Shown here one piece after another: positions 1-5,029 of a DNA stretch of 5,029 nt. Under the pieces are notes generated by a model. The model saw only the letters and a program-made list of their open reading frames with translations, did no database searches and had not been told where the DNA came from. The DNA is taken from assembly GCA_023441145.1 (NCBI GenBank), contig JAEZQN010000259.1, forward strand, positions 1-5,029. The letters are read 5' to 3'. The number at the start of each line of letters is the position of its first letter. The stretch's first letter is position 1. The stretch is from Bacillota bacterium (lineage in GTDB: Bacteria > Bacillota > Clostridia > Lachnospirales > Lachnospiraceae). The position numbers and the translations under genes were made by a program.

Positions 1-1505
1 GTTTTAATCAACTTCCTTAAATAGGTCATCCACTTTAGATTTGGCTCTGTCATATCCCCACCCCATTCTCCGATAAATAATGGAGCAATGCTCTGTTGAT
101 GTATATAAAACCAGTTGTCCTTCCAACAATCCTTCATTAAGGATTGATACGTAAAGTTTTTTTGAAACCAAGGCTGATTATATACCGATGGACCATAATC
201 ATGGGGACTATAAATCAGCTTATTCTGATACTTACCTAAATTGATAGGATAGTCTTTTACTCCTCGAAGATTACCTCCCCACCAATTGTAATAATAGTCC
301 TTATCCTTTTTGGAAGAATAATTACTATTCTGTTTAATATTCTTTGGATAGATTTCTATACCACTTACGATAATCAGTGCATTAGGATTCACCTTAAGAA
401 TCTGAAGTGCTGTCTTCTCGGCTACATACTTCCAATTGTTTTTACTCTTACTGTTGTTCCAAATGGCCTTATTGGTATCATTTGCTCCACCATGAGGTTC
501 ATTTTTCAAATCAAAAGCAATGACAGTATCATCATTATAATACCGCTTTGCTAACCAGGTAAGTGAGTTGATATAATCTTTTTCTGTAATAGAACCATTG
601 TACCACAAAGGATATTGATGGCCTTGAGAGTCGGTTTTAGCACTATGAATTCCAAACATAATTTTTATTCCATTTGCTCGACATAAAGAAACAAAATAAT
701 CTAATATTTGTAGGCTATTCTTATTATTTAAATAGGAATTAATCGTAGCATTGTAGCTGGCTTTTGGGTAAACCCCTTGCCTCCAATTCAGTATTAATTC
801 ACTGGACATAGGAACCCGAATCAGATTAAATCCCTTGTCTGCAATAGACTCTACAGAAGTAATTAAGTCCGAGGACCAAAGTCCATCCAAACAATTGGTT
901 CCAGTGTTATATCCAAACCAATTTAGTCCTGTTAGAAAGACCTGCGTCCCATTTTTGTTAACTATTTTATTCCCTTTCGCATATAGCCAGTCATTTGTAG
1001 TTGCTTTAGGAATCGTAATCTCCTTATACTTTGTTGAGTTTTCCTTAGTGGTCGAGGGCTCGTTTGTCTGAGTTACATTGGTACTTTGTAATTCATAGAT
1101 TACCTCCAAAGAGTTTATATTAAAATTCTCTGCCTCAGTAAAAACCCCTCCAAAGCTTACACTATTCCCAGAAGTAATAGTCCCATTATAGGACATAGAC
1201 TTGCACTCTAAATAGTGATTTGATATAGTTCCGGTGCTATTCCAAAGTTGACTGATTTTTTCTTTTCCTGTTACTGGAAGTCTTACACTCCAGCTCCCTA
1301 TACTCTTATTCAAGCCATTGGTCACTGTAAATTCCCACCCAGAATAAGAGATACCATTACTCTCCCAGCTACTAGTTTTTTTGAGAACGACACTAACAGC
1401 TTTACTTGTAGCAGCTTGACTATGATATCCGCCTATTAAAAACATAGCGATTAGGGATAACATTCCAACAATACAAAATAAGATATATTTTTCTCTTTTT
1501 TTCAT
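1..1505 (-). CDS. Secreted GH5 endoglucanase (cellulase) with N-terminal CBM2, C-terminus cut by window edge
   Basis: My translation gives 501 uninterrupted codons from ATG at 1505 to the left edge. Residues 1-31 form a signal peptide: basic MKKREK, a hydrophobic core, then a likely cut near HSQA-A. Residues 36-140 resemble a cellulose-binding CBM2: W47, W57, W72, LWN around W88 and the YNGTITSGNSVSFGG stretch. A Thr/Asn/Ser-rich linker covers about 141-165. From about 170 a GH5 catalytic domain begins with LTGLNWFGYNTG. It contains RVP (R230), GIHS (H287), LKNEPHG with the predicted acid/base Glu336, HDYG (H435, Y437), and IGEWGG with the predicted nucleophile Glu480. The pattern matches GH5 subfamily 1, as in Acidothermus E1. 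The enzyme should cut internal beta-1,4 bonds of cellulose outside the cell. Roughly the last 40-50 catalytic residues lie outside the window, as would any C-terminal module. GAGG at 1515-1518 is the RBS, 9 nt from ATG. Family call is firm; exact substrate is inferred. Confidence 0.93.
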   Translation of the reverse strand, partial: MKKREKYILFCIVGMLSLIAMFLIGGYHSQAATSKAVSVVLKKTSSWESNGISYSGWEFTVTNGLNKSIGSWSVRLPVTGKEKISQLWNSTGTISNHYLECKSMSYNGTITSGNSVSFGGVFTEAENFNINSLEVIYELQSTNVTQTNEPSTTKENSTKYKEITIPKATTNDWLYAKGNKIVNKNGTQVFLTGLNWFGYNTGTNCLDGLWSSDLITSVESIADKGFNLIRVPMSSELILNWRQGVYPKASYNATINSYLNNKNSLQILDYFVSLCRANGIKIMFGIHSAKTDSQGHQYPLWYNGSITEKDYINSLTWLAKRYYNDDTVIAFDLKNEPHGGANDTNKAIWNNSKSKNNWKYVAEKTALQILKVNPNALIIVSGIEIYPKNIKQNSNYSSKKDKDYYYNWWGGNLRGVKDYPINLGKYQNKLIYSPHDYGPSVYNQPWFQKNFTYQSLMKDCWKDNWFYIHQQSIAPLFIGEWGGDMTEPNLKWMTYLRKLIK

Positions 1506-1629
1506 ACCTTTTATCCTCTATTGCGAAAATAATCTCAGTATCAATAATAATATCGACATCAATCTTAAATAAAGACATAAATTATTAATGTTTTCCAATC
1601 TGCCTAGACACAAGAGTATTTTTATATTA

Positions 1630-1645
1630 ATATTGATATCAGTAT
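1630..1645. repeat. 16-bp near-perfect palindrome, candidate operator
   Basis: ATATTGATATCAGTAT reads the same on both strands except for one mismatched pair (T1633 against G1642), so 7 of 8 half-site pairs match. It lies 36 bp before the degV start and 125 bp before the cellulase start. Its size fits a dimeric helix-turn-helix repressor. No consensus I know (for example CcpA cre) matches it, and chance palindromes are common in AT-rich DNA. Confidence 0.4.
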
Positions 1646-1663
1646 AGGTTAAATTCTAACAGT

Positions 1664-1668
1664 AGGAG
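1664..1668 (+). promoter_or_regulatory. Ribosome binding site of degV
   Basis: AGGAG is followed by a 12-nt spacer before ATG at 1681, longer than the 6-9 nt at the other genes here. An in-frame TAA at 1675-1677 rules out any earlier start, so ATG 1681 is the only reasonable choice. Confidence 0.65.
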
Positions 1669-1680
1669 TGATAGTAACCA

Positions 1681-2544
1681 ATGAGCCAAATTATATTAAG
1701 TGCTGACAGCACATGTGATCTAGGCACTACGCTAAAGGAAGATTACAATGTCCACTACTTCCCTTATCACATTATACTAGAGGATAAAGAATATCTTGAT
1801 AATGTAGATATTACACCAGAAGATATTTATAAAGCATACTTTGACCGCAAAGTTCTTCCTAAGACTTCAGCTATAAATGTAGATGAATATATAAATTATC
1901 TAAAGGTTTTTACAGATAAAGGTCACGAAGTTGTGCATTTCAACCTAGGAAGCGCTCTTTCTAGTTCCTATCAGAACTGTAAATTAGCTGCAGAGGAATT
2001 ACCTGGTGTTTACCCAATCAATAGCTGTAGTTTGTCTACTGGGATTGGGCTTCAAGTACTAGATGCAGCAGATATGATGAAAGCTGGGAAAAGTGCCAAG
2101 GAAATCTATGATGTTCTTCATATGTCTACAGAGCAATACCATGCCAGCTTTATTGTAGATACTCTTACCTTTCTTCACGCTGGAGGCCGATGCTCCTCTG
2201 TTGCTAAGTTAGGGGCTAATCTATTAAGCCTAAAGCCTTGTATAGAAGTGGATAATACCAGTGGAGGAATGAACGTAGGCAAAAAATATCGAGGCAATTT
2301 AGAAAAGGTTTTAGTTCATTATGTAAAAGACAAATTACAGCAATACCCAGACATTGTGACTAACCGTATCTTTATCACTCACTCTTCTATTGATCAGAAA
2401 TATATCGATATTGTAAAAGAAACCATAAACAGTGTTATGCATTTTGATAATATCTATGTTACCAAAGCCAGTTGCACCATCTCTAGCCACTGTGGCCCTG
2501 GCACATTAGGTATTCTATTTAAAACAAAAACAAAATCCAAATAA
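1681..2544 (+). CDS. DegV family protein (FakB-like fatty-acid-binding protein)
   Basis: This 287-residue protein has the usual DegV length and is complete. Signature motifs appear in order: N-terminal SADSTCDL (Ser10, Thr11); KTSAIN with Thr62; the loop SALSSSYQ (Ser94/Ser95); TLTFLHAGGR (Arg170); KPCIEV; and C-terminal SSHCGPGTLG with His270. In characterised DegV/FakB proteins, the Thr62, Ser93/94 and late His equivalents hold the fatty-acid carboxylate and support its phosphorylation. In that pathway the FakA kinase phosphorylates the bound fatty acid for membrane lipid synthesis. No fakA is visible, which is normal because clostridia carry several dispersed degV genes. It has no signal peptide or membrane segment, so it should be cytoplasmic. 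Seven cysteines are present, with no evident metal-site pattern. It is monocistronic and ends at a strong hairpin. Which fatty acid it binds cannot be told from sequence. Confidence 0.93.
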   Translation: MSQIILSADSTCDLGTTLKEDYNVHYFPYHIILEDKEYLDNVDITPEDIYKAYFDRKVLPKTSAINVDEYINYLKVFTDKGHEVVHFNLGSALSSSYQNCKLAAEELPGVYPINSCSLSTGIGLQVLDAADMMKAGKSAKEIYDVLHMSTEQYHASFIVDTLTFLHAGGRCSSVAKLGANLLSLKPCIEVDNTSGGMNVGKKYRGNLEKVLVHYVKDKLQQYPDIVTNRIFITHSSIDQKYIDIVKETINSVMHFDNIYVTKASCTISSHCGPGTLGILFKTKTKSK

Positions 2545-2547
2545 AGA

Positions 2548-2585
2548 AAAGCACCGAAACATTATTAAATATGTTTTGGTGCTTT
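2548..2585. terminator. Bidirectional intrinsic terminator between convergent genes
   Basis: AAAGCACC-G-AAACAT (2548-2562) pairs with ATGTTT-T-GGTGCTTT (2571-2585). This gives a 15-bp stem with one G-U pair in the + transcript and an 8-nt loop. It starts 3 bp after the degV stop and ends 3 bp before the HAD phosphatase stop. In the minus direction the stem runs into TTTTCTTTATTT, a good U-rich tail. In the plus direction the tail is only the TTT closing the stem plus AACTTATT, so termination of degV may be weaker. Confidence 0.88.
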
Positions 2586-2588
2586 AAC

Positions 2589-3215
2589 TTATTGCTGTAA
2601 TAATCTAGGTAATTCTTCAAAGGAAGTAATCTTTCCCTCATATTCATTCACTTCACCAAATCCATAGGAAGCAAAGATAAAAGGTACTCCAGCTTTTTTT
2701 GCAGAAAGTTGATCCCCTAACGTATCCCCTACGTATATTGGATGCAAAAAACCATTTCGTTCTACTACTAGACTTATATTTCCTGCCTTATCAAGCCCTG
2801 TTCTACCCGGATTCTCATAATCCACAAAGTATTTGTCTAAGTTATGAGCTTTAAAAAAGGCCTCTATATACCCTGCTTGGCAGTTGCTTACAATAGCAAG
2901 CTTATATTGCTTAGATAACTCCTTTAAGGTTTTCTCTACATTTGAAAATAAAATTCCACCAGTTTTACTTATATACTCACTTCCATAGGAGCATATGTCA
3001 TTTAAAACATCTAATCTTACGGATTCTTCTTCATTTGGTAATAGTTTTCTTACTATATCCTTCATTAGCATTCCCATAGCACCCATAATATCCTGCTTGT
3101 TTAGCACTATATTGATCCCATGTTGCTTTAAAACTATATTCCACGATTCTGCTACTTGTTCACTAGAATCCCATAGTGTCCCATCCAAATCAAAAATGAT
3201 ACTATCTACTTTCAT
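2589..3215 (-). CDS. HAD-superfamily phosphatase, phosphoglycolate phosphatase/PpaX-like
   Basis: This 208-residue protein carries all four HAD motifs. Motif I is FDLDGT, with nucleophile Asp9 and acid/base Asp11. Motif II is IVSN (Ser110). Motif III is Lys143 in LDKAGN. Motif IV is VGDTLGDQ (Asp164, Asp168). The helical insert after motif I (about residues 16-85) is the C1-type cap, and KKAGVPFIFASYGFG after motif IV is typical of Gph/PpaX relatives. It should remove phosphate from a small phosphometabolite in the cytoplasm, using Mg2+; the substrate is not predictable. I chose ATG at 3215 because GGAG at 3222-3225 lies 6 nt upstream. A GTG at 3236 would add seven residues but has no SD and would put the real SD inside the coding region. 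It ends at the shared terminator and may be the last gene of the exchanger-GDPD transcript, about 100 bp behind GDPD. Confidence 0.9.
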   Translation of the reverse strand: MKVDSIIFDLDGTLWDSSEQVAESWNIVLKQHGINIVLNKQDIMGAMGMLMKDIVRKLLPNEEESVRLDVLNDICSYGSEYISKTGGILFSNVEKTLKELSKQYKLAIVSNCQAGYIEAFFKAHNLDKYFVDYENPGRTGLDKAGNISLVVERNGFLHPIYVGDTLGDQLSAKKAGVPFIFASYGFGEVNEYEGKITSFEELPRLLQQ

Positions 3216-3221
3216 TATGTT

Positions 3222-3225
3222 CTCC
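3222..3225 (-). promoter_or_regulatory. Ribosome binding site deciding the HAD phosphatase start
   Basis: On the minus strand AAGGAGAACATA precedes ATG at 3215, giving GGAG with a 6-nt spacer. This matches the SD of the neighbouring GDPD gene almost exactly and favours ATG 3215 over the GTG 21 nt upstream. Confidence 0.8.
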
Positions 3226-3314
3226 TTTTTTGTCACTTAGACTATATTTTATGGCTTATTACTATAATGACTTGATAACTTTCATAAGAAATCTACAATG
3301 TAATCATTCAAAAT
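3226..3314 (-). other. Gap between GDPD and HAD phosphatase genes, no clear terminator
   Basis: This AT-rich spacer shows no hairpin with a T-tract on the minus strand, only a 4-bp AATG/CATT stem, so readthrough from the GDPD gene into the HAD gene is plausible. TATAGT words resembling -10 boxes occur, but none has a good -35 at 16-18 nt. A separate HAD promoter can be neither shown nor excluded. No small ORF with an SD is visible. Confidence 0.4.
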
Positions 3315-4145
3315 TTACTGTTTCGGTATAAAGCTGTCAAATATGATATATCTAAAATACCTTTTACTAGCATCTAAATCTTCCTGGTTCGTTATAGTCC
3401 AGGCAGCAGTTGGAAGCTTATATAGGTCCCTAACAATGGCAAGAGAGGCTTTGTGTGGATACTTATACTGATAGGCTATAAAATCAGGCTTTCCAATTCG
3501 ATTAAATAGCAATCTACTAAGTAACCAATACATGATACGATTTCCCTTGTTTTTCTCTTTCGAAAAATCTGTAGAGAGCTGTCCTCTTACAATAGCTTTA
3601 TTATTTTTCTTAAACCATCTAAGAGCCAAAGGGTTAAAGGATTCCATACAATATACCCCATTATAAGTTGCTAGAACCTTCTCTGCTTCTTCACATAAGG
3701 ATAAATCTCCACCTTTGATTTTATACTCGATGATGATAGGTACTTTGCCATTTACCTCATGTAAGGCCTCTTTTAGCATTGGTATCGTCTCTTTGCTATT
3801 ACATAGCGCCAATCTTTTTAATTCCTTACAGGTATAATCTTCTACTCTTCCTTCTATTCCACATATACGCTTTAACGTATCATCATGAAACACTACCGGT
3901 ATCTTATCCTTAGAAAGTCGAATGTCTAATTCAATACCATAGCCAGACTCTAAAGCCAAGCGAAATGCCTTAAGAGAATTCTCTGGTGCATTTCCTGAAT
4001 TATTATGTAGCCCACGATGGGCATAGTAATGGTTGTCAAAAGGTGTATAGTCTGGTCTTTGTATCATATGGGGAAGAATAAGTATGGGATATGAGGTGAG
4101 TACAACAAATAAAATTAATCCCACAATTGTAATTAAAAGCGACAT
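3315..4145 (-). CDS. Membrane-anchored glycerophosphodiester phosphodiesterase (GDPD) family protein
   Basis: This 276-residue protein begins with one hydrophobic segment (about residues 2-25), likely an uncleaved membrane anchor. A GDPD TIM-barrel domain of near-usual length follows. Active-site motifs are intact: HRG (His43, Arg44), PENS (Glu55, Asn56), ELD (Glu72, Asp74), FHDD (His87), EYK (Glu140, Lys142), ESF (Glu168) and AWT (Trp249). The histidines are the general acid/base residues, and the Glu/Asp set binds a divalent metal, often Ca2+ or Mg2+. The reaction cleaves glycerophosphodiesters to glycerol-3-phosphate and an alcohol; substrates may be deacylated phospholipids or wall polymers. 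Which membrane face the domain occupies is unclear, because charges flanking the anchor are few. GGAG lies 6 nt before ATG and overlaps the upstream exchanger's stop. The last motif reads IIFDSFIP where many relatives have a T-D-x-P pattern, so its precise activity is uncertain. Confidence 0.92.
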   Translation of the reverse strand: MSLLITIVGLILFVVLTSYPILILPHMIQRPDYTPFDNHYYAHRGLHNNSGNAPENSLKAFRLALESGYGIELDIRLSKDKIPVVFHDDTLKRICGIEGRVEDYTCKELKRLALCNSKETIPMLKEALHEVNGKVPIIIEYKIKGGDLSLCEEAEKVLATYNGVYCMESFNPLALRWFKKNNKAIVRGQLSTDFSKEKNKGNRIMYWLLSRLLFNRIGKPDFIAYQYKYPHKASLAIVRDLYKLPTAAWTITNQEDLDASKRYFRYIIFDSFIPKQ

Positions 4146-4151
4146 AATATT

Positions 4152-4157
4152 CTCCTA
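4152..4157 (-). promoter_or_regulatory. Stop codon/Shine-Dalgarno overlap between exchanger and GDPD genes
   Basis: On the minus strand TAGGAG combines the TAG stop of the exchanger (4155-4157) with the GGAG of the GDPD gene (4152-4155), 6 nt before its ATG. A ribosome ending the first gene sits on the start site of the second, which favours translational coupling. Confidence 0.85.
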
Positions 4158-5029
4158 TTTCATCAATAAATATATAAAGTAAACACCATAGGTAATAAGC
4201 ATAATAATGCCCGTCCCTTTTGTTAACTGTCGATTCTTTAAAACCCCGACCAGAAGTATAATAGTAGCTGCAATACATACCAATCCATCTACAATGAATT
4301 CTCTCTGGTAAGGTACTGTTGTTATGAGACAGGTTGTACCTAACACAAATAGGATGTTAAAAATATTACTTCCTACAATATTACCTATAGCAATATCACT
4401 ATTTCCTTTTCTTGCTGCAGCTGTAGAAGTCATGAGCTCTGGTAATGAGGTTCCAAAGGCTACAACTGTTAGACCGATGACACGATCCGTTAGCCCGATT
4501 CTTGTAGCGATATATTTCGCACTGTTCACAGTAATATCACTACCCCAAATAATAGCACCCAAACCAAGTATTGTGATTATAACAAGAAGTGGCCAAGCCA
4601 TTGGCTTTTTCCCCTCCTGCCCTGTCTCTACACTTGCCTCATTGGCACCTTGTCTTGCAGTATAAGTTAAATAGATAAAAAATAAGATAAATAACGCCCA
4701 AAATATGATACCAGCAAGCCTACCCAGTTCACCACTAACCACTCCAAAGAGAACCAATAATATACTAATGATAATAACAAATGGTATCTCGTAATAAACA
4801 GTAGATTTTGATACCTTCAGAGGAATGATTAACGCTGATATCCCAAGTATCAAAAGGATATTCATACTATTACTTCCAACTACATTACCAATGGCAATTC
4901 CGGTACTTCCTTTTAAAGCCGCGCTAATACTAATGGCAGCCTCAGGAGCGCTCGTACCAAATGCTACTATAGTTAATCCTATAACAATTTGTGGAATTCT
5001 CAGCTTGGTTGCCATCATAGATGCTCCAT
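4155..5029 (-). CDS. Na+/Ca2+ exchanger, CaCA family (YrbG-like), N-terminus cut by window edge
   Basis: The reading frame stays open past the right edge: residues GAS precede the first in-window Met, as in YrbG relatives. Probably 25-35 N-terminal residues (the first helix) are missing, and ATG at 5018 is internal. The protein holds both alpha repeats of the cation/Ca2+ exchanger family. Repeat 1 (about 4839-4979) has GLTIVAFGTSAPE and GNVVGSN. Repeat 2 (about 4335-4475) has GLTVVAFGTSLPE and GNIVGSNIFN. The Glu in each GTSxPE and the Asn in each GSN line the ion pathway in known structures. About nine or ten hydrophobic helices are visible, with a charged loop (TARQGANEASVETGQEG) between halves. 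The family trades Na+ or H+ for Ca2+ across the cell membrane; the ion is inferred. It is cotranscribed with the GDPD gene, 9 bp downstream. Confidence 0.93.
   Translation of the reverse strand, partial: GASMMATKLRIPQIVIGLTIVAFGTSAPEAAISISAALKGSTGIAIGNVVGSNSMNILLILGISALIIPLKVSKSTVYYEIPFVIIISILLVLFGVVSGELGRLAGIIFWALFILFFIYLTYTARQGANEASVETGQEGKKPMAWPLLVIITILGLGAIIWGSDITVNSAKYIATRIGLTDRVIGLTVVAFGTSLPELMTSTAAARKGNSDIAIGNIVGSNIFNILFVLGTTCLITTVPYQREFIVDGLVCIAATIILLVGVLKNRQLTKGTGIIMLITYGVYFIYLLMK

Larger units (their letters stand above)
1506..1680. promoter_or_regulatory. Divergent intergenic region (cellulase / degV) with candidate operator repeats
   Basis: This 175-bp AT-rich gap separates two divergent genes, so promoters for both should lie here. 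It holds a 16-bp near-perfect palindrome at 1630-1645 centred on GATATC. The words CAGTAT and TATCAATA at 1536-1546 recur at that palindrome, the second one inverted. A related stretch, ATCGACATCAAT, lies at 1552-1563. For the cellulase, a weak minus-strand promoter can be proposed: TTAACC near 1645-1650, a 17-nt gap, then TAATAT near 1622-1627. It would place the palindrome between -35 and -10. Each hexamer matches consensus at only about four of six positions. No clear promoter for degV stands out. I see no terminator, riboswitch or small gene here. Confidence 0.4.

Noticed and set aside
835..1439. Plus-strand open frames at 835-1071 and 1248-1439
   Set aside because: They lie antisense inside the cellulase, have no SD, and their translations show no domain; the minus-strand frame has clear signal peptide, CBM2 and GH5 motifs.
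1506..1680. Riboswitch or small RNA in the divergent intergenic region
   Set aside because: No long stem, terminator or conserved riboswitch core could be recognised; only short palindromic words are present.
3216..3236. GTG at 3236 as start of the HAD phosphatase
   Set aside because: It lacks an SD, while ATG at 3215 has GGAG at 6 nt and gives the usual N-terminus just before FDLDGT.
2995..3240. Plus-strand open frame opposite the HAD phosphatase
   Set aside because: It is antisense to the motif I and cap region of a well-supported gene and has no recognisable protein features.
4036..4278. Minus-strand open frame spanning the GDPD/exchanger junction
   Set aside because: It overlaps the ends of two confident genes in another frame, and its Tyr/Cys-rich translation resembles no protein.
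4324..4665. Plus-strand 113-codon open frame
   Set aside because: It is the antisense shadow of the exchanger's second alpha repeat; no SD.
5016..5018. ATG at 5018 as true start of the exchanger
   Set aside because: The frame continues upstream with family-typical residues GAS and the first helix would be missing; the gene is cut by the window edge.

Overview
The window is AT-rich. It carries four clostridial hallmark families: a secreted cellulase, a DegV-type fatty-acid-binding protein, a HAD phosphatase, and a membrane-anchored glycerophosphodiester phosphodiesterase behind a cation exchanger. Base composition, strong GGAG-type ribosome binding sites and the CBM2-GH5 cellulase suggest a plant-fibre-degrading Clostridia, most like Lachnospiraceae of the Lachnoclostridium/Cellulosilyticum type. 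This taxonomic call is inference; no 16S or other marker is present.

Layout. Positions 1-1505 (minus) hold a GH5 cellulase whose C-terminal end runs off the left edge. Positions 1506-1680 are the divergent intergenic region, with a near-perfect 16-bp palindrome and related words that could be operator sites. Positions 1681-2544 (plus) hold a DegV/FakB-like protein. Positions 2548-2585 form a strong hairpin serving as a two-way terminator between two convergent genes. Positions 2589-3215 (minus) hold a HAD-superfamily phosphatase. A gap of about 100 bp follows. Positions 3315-4145 (minus) hold a membrane-anchored GDPD-family phosphodiesterase. Positions 4155 to the right edge (minus) hold a YrbG/CaCA-type Na+/Ca2+ exchanger whose N-terminus lies outside the window.

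How they fit together. The exchanger and the phosphodiesterase form a tight pair: 9 bp apart, with the exchanger's stop codon inside the next gene's Shine-Dalgarno sequence. They are almost certainly co-transcribed and probably translationally coupled. The HAD phosphatase may be the last gene of the same transcript, since no clear terminator is visible in the gap. The cellulase and degV are divergent and share only the intergenic region; no functional link between them is evident. All genes belong to known families. I found no mobile element, RNA gene, CRISPR array or clearly novel system. The observations worth a second look are regulatory (intergenic palindrome, terminator, stop/SD overlap) or protein-level details (CBM2 binding face, a GH5 insertion, the exchanger's first repeat).
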